From Phreatobacter cathodiphilus (GTDB lineage: Bacteria; Pseudomonadota; Alphaproteobacteria; Rhizobiales; Phreatobacteraceae), in NCBI RefSeq assembly GCF_003008515.1, contig NZ_CP027668.1, positions 1,232,001 through 1,296,000 on the forward strand: a stretch of DNA of 64,000 nt, read 5' to 3'. The notes beneath the pieces are model-generated. The model was given only the letters and a program-made list of their open reading frames with translations. It was not told the DNA's origin and searched no databases. Made by a program: the position numbers and the translations under genes. Shown piece by piece: positions 47,309 through 56,292 of the stretch; position 1 is the first letter of the stretch, and each line of letters starts with the position of its first letter.

Positions 47309-48637
47309 ATGGCATCGGCAGCGGAACAACTGGCAGCCAATCTGAATTTCGGCGCCTTCGGCAAGGCCGAAGACCTGAAGAAGCGCCTGTGGTTCACCCT
47401 CGGAGCGCTGCTGGTCTATCGCCTCGGCACCTATATCCCGCTGCCGGGAATCGATCCCGAGGCGCTGCGCCAGATCTTCAACGCCAACCAGGGCGTCCTG
47501 GCGATGTTCAACGTCTTCGCCGGAGGCGCCGTCGGGCGCATGGCGATCTTCGCGCTGAACATCATGCCCTACATCTCCGCCTCCATCATCATCCAGCTGC
47601 TCACCGCCGTGGTGCCGGAGCTGGAGAAGCTGAAGAAGGAGGGCGAGCAGGGCCGCAAGCAGATCAACCAGTACACGCGCTATCTCACCGTGGTGCTGGC
47701 GGTCTTCCAGTCCTGGGGCATCGCTGTCGGCCTGCAGTCGTCCGGCACGGTCGTCGCCAATCCCGGCCTGTTCTTCGTCATGTCGACGGTGATCACCCTG
47801 ACGGGCGGCACCATGTTCATGATGTGGCTCGGCGAGCAGATCACCCAGCGCGGCATCGGCAACGGCATCTCGCTGATCATCTTCGCCGGCATCGTCGCCG
47901 AACTGCCGAGCGTGCTGGCCCAGGCCTTCGAGCTCGGCCGCCAGGGCGTCATCGCCACCCCGCTGCTCCTCGGCCTCCTGATTCTCATCGGGCTGACGAT
48001 CGTCGTCATCGTCTTCTTCGAGCGCGCCCAGCGGCGGCTGCTGATCCAGTATCCGAAGCGCCAGCAGGGCAACAAGGTGTTCGAGGGCAACTCCTCCCAC
48101 CTGCCGCTGAAGCTGAACACGGCCGGCGTCATTCCGCCGATCTTCGCGTCCTCGCTGCTGCTGCTGCCGACGACCGCGCTGTCGTTCCAGACCAATCCCG
48201 CGGAATGGCTGCGCCTCACCGCCCAGCTCCTCGGCCACGGCCAGCCGCTGTTCATGGCGCTCTATGCGCTGCTGATCATCTTCTTCTGTTTCTTCTACAC
48301 GGCCATCGTGTTCAATCCGACCGAGACGGCCGACAACCTGCGCAAGTACGGTGGCTTCATCCCGGGCATCCGCCCCGGTGAGAAGACGGCGCAGTACATC
48401 GACTACGTCCTGACCCGCATCACGGTCATCGGCGCCGCCTACATCACCCTGGTCTGCCTATTGCCCGAAGTGCTGATTGGCCAGCTCGGCCAAAGCTTCT
48501 ATCTCTTGGGCGGAACCTCGCTGCTGATCGTCGTCACCGTGACGCTCGACACCGTCGCTCAGGTCCAGGGTTATCTGTTGGCCCATCAGTATGAGGGGCT
48601 CATCAAGAAGTCGCAGCTCAGGGGGAAACGTCGATGA
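47309..48637 (+). CDS. secY: Preprotein translocase subunit SecY
   Basis: 442 residues, ten transmembrane helices, the channel of SecYEG. The plug/first-helix region and [16 protein letters not shown] are typical, as is the C-terminal cytoplasmic [19 protein letters not shown]. The ATG at 47309 is preferred over 47255. A 203-bp gap with a terminator separates it from rplO; I see no clear promoter there. It overlaps adk by four bases. Confidence 0.98.
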   Translation: MASAAEQLAANLNFGAFGKAEDLKKRLWFTLGALLVYRLGTYIPLPGIDPEALRQIFNANQGVLAMFNVFAGGAVGRMAIFALNIMPYISASIIIQLLTAVVPELEKLKKEGEQGRKQINQYTRYLTVVLAVFQSWGIAVGLQSSGTVVANPGLFFVMSTVITLTGGTMFMMWLGEQITQRGIGNGISLIIFAGIVAELPSVLAQAFELGRQGVIATPLLLGLLILIGLTIVVIVFFERAQRRLLIQYPKRQQGNKVFEGNSSHLPLKLNTAGVIPPIFASSLLLLPTTALSFQTNPAEWLRLTAQLLGHGQPLFMALYALLIIFFCFFYTAIVFNPTETADNLRKYGGFIPGIRPGEKTAQYIDYVLTRITVIGAAYITLVCLLPEVLIGQLGQSFYLLGGTSLLIVVTVTLDTVAQVQGYLLAHQYEGLIKKSQLRGKRR

Positions 48638-49215
48638 AGCTGATTCTGCTCGGGCCTCCCGGGGCGGGGAAGGGGACCCAAGCACAGCGTCTGGTGGAGA
48701 CCCACGGGCTCGTGCAGCTCTCCACCGGTGACATGCTCAGGGCTGCGGTCAAGAACGGCACGCCGATCGGCCTCAAGGCCAAGGACGTCATGGCGCGGGG
48801 CGAGCTCGTCTCCGACGAGATCGTCGTCGGCATCATCGAGGACCGCATCGCCGAGCCGGACTGCGCGAAGGGGTTCATCCTCGACGGCTTCCCGCGCACG
48901 GTCGCCCAGGCCGAGGCGCTCGACGCCATGCTGGCGAAGTCCGGCATGAAGCTGGACGCGGTGATCGAGCTGAAGGTGGACGAGGGCATCCTCGTCGGGC
49001 GCATCGAGAAGCGCGTCGCCGAGATGACCGCGCGCGGCGAGCCGGTGCGGGCTGACGACAACGCCGAGGCCCTGAAGAAGCGGCTCGACGCCTACCGGGC
49101 CCAGACCGCGCCGGTCTCCGACTATTACGCCTCCAAGGGCGCGCTGAAGACGGTCGACGGCATGGCGCCGATCGACGACGTGACGAAAGCCATCGCCGGC
49201 CACCTCGGAGTCTGA
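48634..49215 (+). CDS. adk: Adenylate kinase (short-lid form)
   Basis: 193 residues: P-loop GPPGAGKG at 7-14, [13 protein letters not shown] for AMP binding, and [12 protein letters not shown]. It interconverts ATP + AMP and 2 ADP. The lid is short and has no Cys, as in the ~190-residue type, so no structural zinc. ATGA overlap with secY indicates translational coupling. Confidence 0.98.
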   Translation: MKLILLGPPGAGKGTQAQRLVETHGLVQLSTGDMLRAAVKNGTPIGLKAKDVMARGELVSDEIVVGIIEDRIAEPDCAKGFILDGFPRTVAQAEALDAMLAKSGMKLDAVIELKVDEGILVGRIEKRVAEMTARGEPVRADDNAEALKKRLDAYRAQTAPVSDYYASKGALKTVDGMAPIDDVTKAIAGHLGV

Positions 49216-49234
49216 GGTTTCCGCCAGTTTCGGC

Positions 49235-49263
49235 TTGACGTGCGGACGGGGGCGGGCTATGCG
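49235..49263 (+). promoter_or_regulatory. Putative promoter of rpsM-rpsK-rpoA-rplQ
   Basis: TTGACG at 49235 and TATGCG at 49258 with 17 bases between, 20 bases after the adk stop. It would supply the alpha operon independently of the spc genes, with a leader of about 145 bases. Confidence 0.5.
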
Positions 49264-49413
49264 CCCCATCTCGTCCGATCGACGGTGGCTTCGGTCCGTC
49301 TGCTGCGCAGGCGGATCGTACCGTTTCAAGGACAACCATGCAGGGGCCGGCCTCCACCGGACGCATGGATTTCATTTCTCACCGCGGCGACGCGGATCAC
49401 ATGGAGACGAGAC

Positions 49414-49782
49414 ATGGCTCGTATCGCGGGTGTCAACATCCCGACAAATAAGCGCGTCGTCATCGCGCTGCAGTACATTCACGGCATCGGCCCGAAGTTC
49501 GCCGCCGAGATCTGCGACAAGGTCAAGATCCCGGCCGAGCGTCGCGTCAACCAGCTGACCGACCAGGAAGTCCTGGCCGTCCGCGAGACCATCGACCGTG
49601 ACTACATGGTCGAGGGCGACCTCCGCCGCGAAGTCTCCATGAACATCAAGCGCCTCATGGACCTCGGCTGCTACCGCGGCCTGCGTCACCGCAAGGGCCT
49701 GCCGGTCCGCGGCCAGCGCACCCATACCAACGCCCGCACCCGCAAGGGTCCGGCGAAGCCGATCGCCGGCAAGAAGAAGTGA
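49414..49782 (+). CDS. rpsM: 30S ribosomal protein S13
   Basis: 122 residues starting [20 protein letters not shown], with the C-terminal [19 protein letters not shown] that reaches the P-site tRNA. The rpmJ gene that precedes rpsM in many bacteria is absent, as usual in this class. Confidence 0.99.
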   Translation: MARIAGVNIPTNKRVVIALQYIHGIGPKFAAEICDKVKIPAERRVNQLTDQEVLAVRETIDRDYMVEGDLRREVSMNIKRLMDLGCYRGLRHRKGLPVRGQRTHTNARTRKGPAKPIAGKKK

Positions 49783-49867
49783 TCGTGACCCGGAGCGCCC
49801 CGCGCGCTCCGGACCGTTTCCCGAGCGCCTGGCATTACGGGCGCGCCTGAAGGACAAGGACTAGAGA

Positions 49868-50257
49868 ATGGCCAAGGAAGCCACCCGCGTTCGCCGCCGC
49901 GAGCGAAAGAACATCGCCTCCGGCGTCTGCCACGTGAACGCGTCGTTCAACAACACGATGATCACCATCACCGACGCCCAGGGCAACACGATCGCCTGGT
50001 CCTCGTCGGGCACCATGGGCTTCAAGGGTTCGCGCAAGTCGACCCCCTACGCCGCCCAGGTCGCCGCCGAGGACGCGGCCCGCAAGGCCGCCGAGCACGG
50101 CATGCGCACCGTCGAGGTCGAGGTGTCGGGTCCCGGTTCGGGCCGTGAGTCGGCGCTGCGCGCCCTGCAGGCCGCCGGCTTCACCGTCACCTCCATCCGC
50201 GACGTGACGCCGATCCCGCACAACGGCTGCCGGCCGCGCAAGCGCCGCCGCGTCTGA
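49868..50257 (+). CDS. rpsK: 30S ribosomal protein S11
   Basis: 129 residues, with [20 protein letters not shown] and the C-terminal [13 protein letters not shown]. It lies on the platform near the E site. It is followed by rpoA, not rpsD, as usual in alphaproteobacteria. Confidence 0.99.
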   Translation: MAKEATRVRRRERKNIASGVCHVNASFNNTMITITDAQGNTIAWSSSGTMGFKGSRKSTPYAAQVAAEDAARKAAEHGMRTVEVEVSGPGSGRESALRALQAAGFTVTSIRDVTPIPHNGCRPRKRRRV

Positions 50258-50274
50258 TCTCTCACGTTTCTCGC

Positions 50275-50308
50275 AATCGCGGACTGGCCTGTGGCGGTCC
50301 GCGATTTT
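50275..50308 (+). terminator. Attenuator-like hairpin between rpsK and rpoA
   Basis: AATCGCGGAC at 50275 pairs perfectly with GTCCGCGATT at 50297, then TTCC. The 10-bp stem with a T-tail looks like a weak intrinsic terminator and could reduce rpoA transcription relative to the ribosomal genes. Confidence 0.6.
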
Positions 50309-50397
50309 CCGCCCCCCGTCGACAGGCGAGGGGAACCGGCCGTCAGGGTCCTGCAGGGGACGAGACAGCGGCCAGATCCAAGCGAAGGTAACACCCC

Positions 50398-51414
50398 GTG
50401 ATCCAGAAGAACTGGCAGGAACTGATCAAGCCGGAGAAGCTCCACATCGTTCCCGGCGATGACCCGAAGCGCGTGGCGACCGCCACGGCCGAGCCGCTCG
50501 AGCGCGGTTTCGGCGTCACCCTCGGCAACGCCCTGCGCCGCGTCCTCCTGTCCTCGCTCCAGGGCGCTGCCGTCTCGGCCGTCCAGATCGACGGCGTCCT
50601 CCACGAGTTCTCGTCCATTCCGGGCGTCCGCGAGGACGTCACCGACATCGTCCTGAACATCAAGGACATCGCGATCAAGATGCAGGGCGACGGCCCGAAG
50701 CGCATGGTCGTGCGCAAGGAGGGCCCGGGCGTGGTCACCGCCGGCGACATCCAGACCGTCGGCGACGTGGTCATCCTCAACCCCGAACTGGTGATCTGCA
50801 CCCTCGACGAGGGCGCCTCGATCCGCATGGAGTTCACCGTCGACACCGGCAAGGGCTATGTGCCCTCCGAGAAGAACCGCGCCGAGGATGCGCCGATCGG
50901 CCTCATCCCGGTCGACAGCCTCTTCTCGCCGGTCAAGAAGGTGTCCTACCAGGTCTCGCCGACCCGCGAGGGCCAGGTGCTCGACTACGACAAGCTGACC
51001 CTGACGGTGGAGACCAACGGGTCGGTCTCGCCCGAGGACGCGATTGCCTATGCGGCGCGCATCCTGCAGGACCAGCTCGAGATCTTCGTGAACTTCGAGG
51101 AGCCGCGCAAGGAAGTCGTCCAGGAATCGATCCCGGATCTCGCCTTCAACCCGGCGCTCCTGAAGAAGGTCGACGAGCTCGAGCTCTCGGTCCGCTCGGC
51201 GAACTGCCTGAAGAACGACAACATCGTCTACATCGGCGACCTGATCCAGAAGACCGAGGCGGAAATGCTCCGCACTCCGAACTTCGGCCGCAAGTCGCTG
51301 AACGAGATCAAGGAAGTGCTTGCCCAGATGGGCCTCCACCTCGGCATGGAGGTTACGGGCTGGCCGCCGGAGAATATCGAAGAGCTCGCCAAGCGCTTCG
51401 AGGACCATTACTGA
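50398..51414 (+). CDS. rpoA: DNA-directed RNA polymerase subunit alpha
   Basis: 338 residues, GTG start. The N-terminal dimerisation domain ([20 protein letters not shown]) and the C-terminal DNA/activator-binding domain ([20 protein letters not shown]) are complete, including the Arg that contacts UP elements. It nucleates polymerase assembly. The spacer before it holds a hairpin, the one after it is 52 bp. Confidence 0.99.
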   Translation: MIQKNWQELIKPEKLHIVPGDDPKRVATATAEPLERGFGVTLGNALRRVLLSSLQGAAVSAVQIDGVLHEFSSIPGVREDVTDIVLNIKDIAIKMQGDGPKRMVVRKEGPGVVTAGDIQTVGDVVILNPELVICTLDEGASIRMEFTVDTGKGYVPSEKNRAEDAPIGLIPVDSLFSPVKKVSYQVSPTREGQVLDYDKLTLTVETNGSVSPEDAIAYAARILQDQLEIFVNFEEPRKEVVQESIPDLAFNPALLKKVDELELSVRSANCLKNDNIVYIGDLIQKTEAEMLRTPNFGRKSLNEIKEVLAQMGLHLGMEVTGWPPENIEELAKRFEDHY

Positions 51415-51466
51415 TTTTCAATTCATCGCCGACCGTGAGGTCCGCGATCCACCGGAGGACAAGGCG

Positions 51467-51886
51467 ATGCGTCACGGCAAAGCCCACCGCAAGTTCAACC
51501 GCACGGCCGAGCATCGCCAGGCGATGTTCGCCAACATGTGCGCCGCGCTGATCAAGCACGAGCAGATCGTCACCACCCTGCCGAAGGCGAAGGACCTGCG
51601 TCCGATCGTCGAGAAGCTGGTGACGCTCGGCAAGCGCGGCGACCTGCACGCCCGCCGCCAGGCGGTCTCGCAGATCCGCGATCTCGGCATGGTCAAGAAG
51701 CTCTTCGAGGTTCTCGGCCCCCGCTACCAGTCGCGCCAGGGTGGCTACACCCGCGTGCTGAAGGCGGGCTTCCGCTACGGCGACAACGCGCCGGTCGCGG
51801 TGATCGAGTTCGTCGACCGCGACGTCGACGCCAAGGGCAAGGACTCCGGTCCCGTCCAGGCGAAGCCGGAGCAGGCCGCGGCCTGA
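51467..51886 (+). CDS. rplQ: 50S ribosomal protein L17
   Basis: 139 residues beginning [20 protein letters not shown]. The end ([15 protein letters not shown]) is a short extension beyond the conserved domain, frequent in this class. Last gene of the superblock, closed by a terminator. Confidence 0.98.
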   Translation: MRHGKAHRKFNRTAEHRQAMFANMCAALIKHEQIVTTLPKAKDLRPIVEKLVTLGKRGDLHARRQAVSQIRDLGMVKKLFEVLGPRYQSRQGGYTRVLKAGFRYGDNAPVAVIEFVDRDVDAKGKDSGPVQAKPEQAAA

Positions 51887-51927
51887 TCTGCCACAGGATG
51901 AAGGCCTGCCCCTCGGCGGGCTGGTGG

Positions 51928-51955
51928 AAGGGCGGCCCTGCGGCCGCCCTTTTCG
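51928..51955 (+). terminator. Rho-independent terminator after rplQ
   Basis: A 10-bp stem (AAGGGCGGCC / GGCCGCCCTT), loop CTGC, then TTCGCGTTT. It ends the ribosomal cluster, just before the convergent MFS gene. Confidence 0.85.
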
Positions 51956-51964
51956 CGTTTCGGA

Positions 51965-53155
51965 TCAGCCGGCGGCGGGGGGCCGCATGCGGGCCGTCAT
52001 CAGTTCCAGCGCCAGGCCCGTCGCCATGATGGCCCCCGCCAGTGCGAAGACGAGGGCGTGGCTGCCGGTGGCGGCGAGCAGCGCCGTGAAGCCATAGGCT
52101 GCCGCCGCCTGGACGATGGCGAAGGCGACCGTCTGGAGCGCCCAGGCAGCGGTGTGCGCCGCGGGTCCGACGATCTCGCGGGTGCGCCCGGAGGTGGATG
52201 ATCCGAGCCCGATCATCAGCCCGCCCGCCATCATGGCCGAGAGCGTCAGCAGGACGAGATTGTGGGTGAGGGCGGGAATGGCCGCGCCGATCGCCATGAG
52301 GGCAACGATGACCCTGAGCACAGGCGCGTAGCCGAACCGGTCCGCCGCCAGCCCCGCCACCATCGGTGCCACCACGGCGGTGGCGCCGGCCGCCACCCAG
52401 ATCCAGCCGCCGATCGCGAGGCCGAAGCCGAGGTCACGGGCGACGTGGTCGACGAAGAAGATCGTGTGGGGCACATAGCCCGCCGCCGCTCCGCAATAGG
52501 CGGCGGCAAGGCCGAGAAAGGCGGGTTCGCGCCGCCAGGCGGGAGCCGGGTCGTTGCGGTTGGCCGCGACCGGCGGCGCCGAGCGCGGCAGCAGCGCCAT
52601 CATCACGACGCTGGCGAGCGCCAGTGCCGCCGCCAGGGCCAGCCAGGCCCCGGCCGGCCCGCCGGCGGCGAAGGCCGGTACCGCCGTTCCCGACAGCACG
52701 AAGCCGGTGCCGACGCCGGCGAAGGCGAGGCCGTTGGCGCGGCCCCGGTGCGAGGGCGCCACCACATTGGCGACCACCGGCGGGATGACGATCATCAGCA
52801 CGCCCCCCGTCGCGCCCGACAGCGCCCTCAGGGCGATGAAGGCCCAGCCGGGCAGAGGCACAGCGGAGACCGCAAAGGCCAGCACCGCCAGCAGCGAGGC
52901 GAGCGCGATGGCCGGCCTGACACCCAGCGCCCGGGCGGTGGCCAGCGCCGTTCCCGCGCCGACGATGTAGCCGGCGAGGTTGAAGGCCCCCGCGAGGTGC
53001 AGCGTCGTCGGCGTCGCCCAGCCCGCCTCGACCATGGCCGGGATCAGCGGCGGATAGCCGAAGCGCCCCATGCCGACGCCGATCAGCAGGCCGCAATAGC
53101 CGGCGAGGATCGGCCCGAAGAAGCCGCGCCAGCCCCCGGTTTCCGCAGGGGTCAC
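51965..53155 (-). CDS. YbfB/YjiJ-family MFS transporter
   Basis: 396 residues, twelve predicted membrane helices. It starts at GTG 53155 (VTPAETGGWRGFFGPILAG), its first four bases (GTGA) overlapping the stop of the upstream gene, so translation is coupled. GVGMGRFGYPPLIPAMVEAG near the N-terminus is typical of YbfB/YjiJ-type carriers, whose substrates are unknown. The coupling to the CnbZ-like gene suggests the two act on the same compound. A far-upstream ATG start at 53626 would overlap that gene in another frame and is rejected. Confidence 0.86.
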   Translation of the reverse strand: MTPAETGGWRGFFGPILAGYCGLLIGVGMGRFGYPPLIPAMVEAGWATPTTLHLAGAFNLAGYIVGAGTALATARALGVRPAIALASLLAVLAFAVSAVPLPGWAFIALRALSGATGGVLMIVIPPVVANVVAPSHRGRANGLAFAGVGTGFVLSGTAVPAFAAGGPAGAWLALAAALALASVVMMALLPRSAPPVAANRNDPAPAWRREPAFLGLAAAYCGAAAGYVPHTIFFVDHVARDLGFGLAIGGWIWVAAGATAVVAPMVAGLAADRFGYAPVLRVIVALMAIGAAIPALTHNLVLLTLSAMMAGGLMIGLGSSTSGRTREIVGPAAHTAAWALQTVAFAIVQAAAAYGFTALLAATGSHALVFALAGAIMATGLALELMTARMRPPAAG

Positions 53156-53904
53156 AGGCTGCGCTCGACGGCGACGCTCCGGCAGTCCATCTCGTAGTCC
53201 AGTCCCACCACCGGCGGCCGGTTGTAGTGCCAGGACAGGCCACAGCGGGCCGCGCCGCGCCGGACGATCTCGTCGGCGAGGAAGGGATGGATGTCGTGGA
53301 CGCAATAGACCTGGGCCGCCGTCGTGTCCGGCCAGCCGTGGCCGAAGGCCGCCATGCGCTTCTCCATCTGCTCCAGCACGAAGACCCCCTTCTCGCGCAG
53401 GCCCTGCGGGCTCGTGTCGTTCAGCCGGACGATGCGCTCGGCATAGGGGCCAGCGCCCTCGCGAGCCTCGCCGGAGCCCGAGATGACGAACTGCGGCACG
53501 CCCGCGTCGCCCTCGGCGATGTAGGAGAAGGCGTGGAAGGAGGGCTCCGGCGGGCCGCCGATTTCCGGACAGACGTTGGAGCGCGCCACGGGGTTGGCCC
53601 TGGTGGCGGGGTCGTAGATGCCCCACTCGGCAAGCGTGCCGACATAGACCTCGTTGAAGGCCTTGAAGCCGGCATCGTCGAAGGGGGCCGGCGACCTGAG
53701 CTCGCAGGCGCAGAAGGAGGTCAGCGGCCGCCCCGCGCCCTGGATGAGGCCGGCGATACGGGCGAACCCTTCTTTCAGCGGCACGGGATTGCGGAACATC
53801 ACCCGCTCGACGTGATAGCCGGGCAGGGCGGCGGCGCCGGCGGAATACTGGAACACGCTCGGCACGTAGCGGTAGTTGCCGGCGGCAAAGTCGATCGGGT
53901 TCAT
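53152..53904 (-). CDS. Uncharacterised 250-aa protein, possible CnbZ-like deaminase family (copy A)
   Basis: Soluble, no signal peptide. It begins MNPIDFAAGNYRYVPSVFQY and carries RPLTSFCACELRSPAPFDDA, NPVARSNVCPEIG and a C-terminal PVVGLDYEMDCRSV. It is paralogous along its whole length to the next gene (53992). The pattern reminds me of the family of 2-amino-5-chloromuconate deaminase CnbZ and Rid-like proteins, but I cannot confirm this. The invariant C-A-C-E-L-R-S-P motif and late His residues are candidate active-site positions. Downstream MFS overlap suggests a catabolic or detoxification pair. Confidence 0.7.
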   Translation of the reverse strand: MNPIDFAAGNYRYVPSVFQYSAGAAALPGYHVERVMFRNPVPLKEGFARIAGLIQGAGRPLTSFCACELRSPAPFDDAGFKAFNEVYVGTLAEWGIYDPATRANPVARSNVCPEIGGPPEPSFHAFSYIAEGDAGVPQFVISGSGEAREGAGPYAERIVRLNDTSPQGLREKGVFVLEQMEKRMAAFGHGWPDTTAAQVYCVHDIHPFLADEIVRRGAARCGLSWHYNRPPVVGLDYEMDCRSVAVERSL

Positions 53905-53991
53905 GGGGGTCTCCGCGTTTCCTCGCCGGCGAGCCTCGCGGGTCGTTTCCCCCCGGTCAACCGGCCCGAACGCATCGGCCGCCTGCCGCCG

Positions 53992-54741
53992 TCAGAGGAC
54001 GCGCTCGACGCCGACGCCGCGCGTGTCCATCAGGATCTCCAGCCCGTCGATGGGCGGCCGGTCGCGGTGGAGCGTCACCCCGTTCCGTCCTGCGCCGCGG
54101 TCGAAGACCTCGGCCTCCAGGAGCGGACCGAGATCGTGCAGCGTGTGGATCTGGGCGGCCGTCGTATCCGCCCAGCCGAAGCCGAGCGGCGCCATCCGCG
54201 TCTCCATGTGGGTGAGCACGGTCCGCAGCTTGTCGCGCAGGGCGTCCTGCGAGGCCTCGCCGAAGCGGACGATGCGCTCGGAGAAATGGCCAGGGCCCTT
54301 GTCGAAACCCTCGCCGCTGCCGGCGACGACGAAGGAGGGGCGGCCCGCATCGCCGACCGCGACATGGGTGAAGGCGTGGATGGAGGGCTCCGCCGGCGGG
54401 TCGACGACGGGGCAGACACTGGCCCGGGCCACCGGGTTGACCTCGCCGTCGATCAGGTCCCAGGCGGCGAGGGTCCCGGCATATATCTGGTTGAAGGCGC
54501 GGAACCCCGCTTCGTCGAAGGGAGCTGGCGAGCGCAGCTCGCAGGCGCAGAAGGCTGTGAGCGGCCGGCCGGCCGAGGTGAGCATGTCGGCGATACGTCG
54601 GAACGCCTCCGCAAGGGGAACCGGCTTGGGAAACACCGTCCGCACCAGATGGTGCCCGGGCATGGCGGCCACCGCGCCGGAATACTGGAAGACATTGGGA
54701 ACGAAACGGTAGTTGCCGGGGGCGAAATCGACGGCGGTCAT
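53992..54741 (-). CDS. Uncharacterised 249-aa protein, paralogue of the adjacent gene (copy B)
   Basis: Starts at 54741 (MTAVDFAPGNYRFVPNVFQY); an upstream in-frame ATG at 54798 is less likely. It shares with copy A the block RPLTAFCACELRSPAPFDEA, NPVARASVCP, the ADTTAAQIHTLHDLGP region and the C-terminal DGLEILMDTRG. About half of the residues match by eye, so the duplication is old. It lacks the second late Cys pattern of copy A (RGAARCG is RGAGRNG here). Function unknown; see copy A for the tentative family. 87 bp separate the two genes. Confidence 0.68.
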   Translation of the reverse strand: MTAVDFAPGNYRFVPNVFQYSGAVAAMPGHHLVRTVFPKPVPLAEAFRRIADMLTSAGRPLTAFCACELRSPAPFDEAGFRAFNQIYAGTLAAWDLIDGEVNPVARASVCPVVDPPAEPSIHAFTHVAVGDAGRPSFVVAGSGEGFDKGPGHFSERIVRFGEASQDALRDKLRTVLTHMETRMAPLGFGWADTTAAQIHTLHDLGPLLEAEVFDRGAGRNGVTLHRDRPPIDGLEILMDTRGVGVERVL

Positions 54742-54851
54742 GAAACGGATCCTGATGCGAAGGCCCGAGAGCCTCGCGGGGGGCGTGGGGCCCGTCAACG
54801 GCGCCCGGCGCAGTCCGCCCCTGCATTCCCTTCCGGGACCGCGGGGGCCTC

Positions 54852-54857
54852 GCTATA
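54852..54857 (+). promoter_or_regulatory. -10-like element adjacent to the Deg protease start
   Basis: CTATAT, a good alphaproteobacterial -10 box, lies eight bases before the ATG at 54866, so transcription could begin at or next to the start codon. No clear -35 box or Shine-Dalgarno sequence is seen. Confidence 0.35.
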
Positions 54858-54865
54858 TTGGCGCC

Positions 54866-56287
54866 ATGACCAGACTCGCTCCCATCGCCCTCCTCGCCGC
54901 AGCCCTCGCCGTCCTCTCCTCCGGTGCCGTCGAGGCCCAGCGCCAGGCGCCGCAGAGCCGCGCCGACGTGCAGCTCTCCTTCGCGCCCGTGGTGAAGCGG
55001 GCAGCGCCGGCCGTCGTGAACGTCTACGGCGCCCGTGTCGAGCAGGTGCAGGCCCATCCCTTTTTCGACGACCCGATCTTCCGCCGCTTCTTCGGCGACC
55101 GGGGCGGGCAGGGCGGTCCGCAGGGGCCCGGCCGCGCTGAGGTGGCGCGCTCCCTCGGCTCGGGCGTCATCGTCGACCGCTCCGGCCTCGTCATCACCAA
55201 CAACCACGTCATCCAGAACATGACGGAGGTGAGGGTCGCCTTCGCTGACCGGCGCGAGTTCGAGGTCGACATCGTGCTGCGCGACCCGCGTACCGACCTC
55301 GCGGTGCTGAAGCTGAAGAACCCGCCGGCCGACCTCGCCGTCCTCGACATCGGCGAGTCCGACGCGCTGGAGGTGGGCGACATCGTGCTCGCCATCGGCA
55401 ATCCCTTCGGCGTCGGCCAGACCGTCACACAGGGCATCGTCTCGGCGCTGGCGCGCACGCAGGTCGGCGTCGCCGACTACCAGTCCTTCGTGCAGACGGA
55501 TGCCGCCATCAACCCCGGCAATTCCGGCGGTGCGCTGGTCGACATGGCCGGCCGCCTCGTCGGCGTGAACACCGCCATCTTCTCGCGCTCCGGCGGCAGC
55601 CACGGCATCGGCTTCGCCATTCCGACCGCGCTCGTGCGCCTCGTCGTCGAATCGGCCAAGTCCGGCAGCCAGACGGTCCAGCGCCCCTGGTTCGGCGGCC
55701 GCCTCCAGGCCGTGACCGCCGATGTCGCGGAAAGCCTGAGGCTCGCCCGCCCGACCGGCGCGCTCGTCGTCTCCGTCGTGCCGAACTCGCCCGCCGCCAA
55801 GGCCGGCATGCGCGCCGGCGACCTCATCACCGCCGTCGACGGACAGACGGTCGAGGATCCGGACGGCTTCGGCTATCGCTTCGGTGTCAAGCCGATCGGC
55901 GGCATGGCGAGCATCGCCGTGACCCGCAACGGCCGCAACCTCGTCGTCCCCGTGGCGCTGGAGCCGGCCCCGCCCGGCGGCCAGGACGCCGTCACCCTCG
56001 CCGGGCCCTCGCCCTTCGCCGGCGCCCGCGTCGCGACCCTCGCGCCGGGCATGGCCGACGAGCTGCGCGTCTCCCACCGCACGGACGGCGTCGTCATCAT
56101 GGCGGTGGAGCCCAATTCGGCGGCGGGGCAGGTGGGCCTCCAGCCGGGCGACGTCGTCCTGTCGGTGAACGGCCGCGACATCAAGTCGCCGGCCGACCTG
56201 CGCGAGGCCACGGCGCAGCGCGCCCGGCTCTGGCGCTTCCAGATCGACCGCGGCGGCCAGATCATCAATTCCATGATGGGCGGCTGA
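54866..56287 (+). CDS. Deg/HtrA (Do family) periplasmic serine protease
   Basis: 473 residues. A signal peptide (MTRLAPIALLAAALAVLSSG, cleaved near VEAQ) precedes a trypsin-like domain with His114 (TNNHVIQ), Asp144 (RTDLAVLKL) and Ser220 (NPGNSGGALVD), then two PDZ domains (about 270-355 and 385-465). This is the DegQ/DegP layout: periplasmic chaperone-protease for misfolded envelope proteins. It is five bases upstream of rarA in the same direction. I would not choose between degP and degQ from sequence alone. Confidence 0.95.
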   Translation: MTRLAPIALLAAALAVLSSGAVEAQRQAPQSRADVQLSFAPVVKRAAPAVVNVYGARVEQVQAHPFFDDPIFRRFFGDRGGQGGPQGPGRAEVARSLGSGVIVDRSGLVITNNHVIQNMTEVRVAFADRREFEVDIVLRDPRTDLAVLKLKNPPADLAVLDIGESDALEVGDIVLAIGNPFGVGQTVTQGIVSALARTQVGVADYQSFVQTDAAINPGNSGGALVDMAGRLVGVNTAIFSRSGGSHGIGFAIPTALVRLVVESAKSGSQTVQRPWFGGRLQAVTADVAESLRLARPTGALVVSVVPNSPAAKAGMRAGDLITAVDGQTVEDPDGFGYRFGVKPIGGMASIAVTRNGRNLVVPVALEPAPPGGQDAVTLAGPSPFAGARVATLAPGMADELRVSHRTDGVVIMAVEPNSAAGQVGLQPGDVVLSVNGRDIKSPADLREATAQRARLWRFQIDRGGQIINSMMGG

Positions 56288-56292
56288 GCCCC

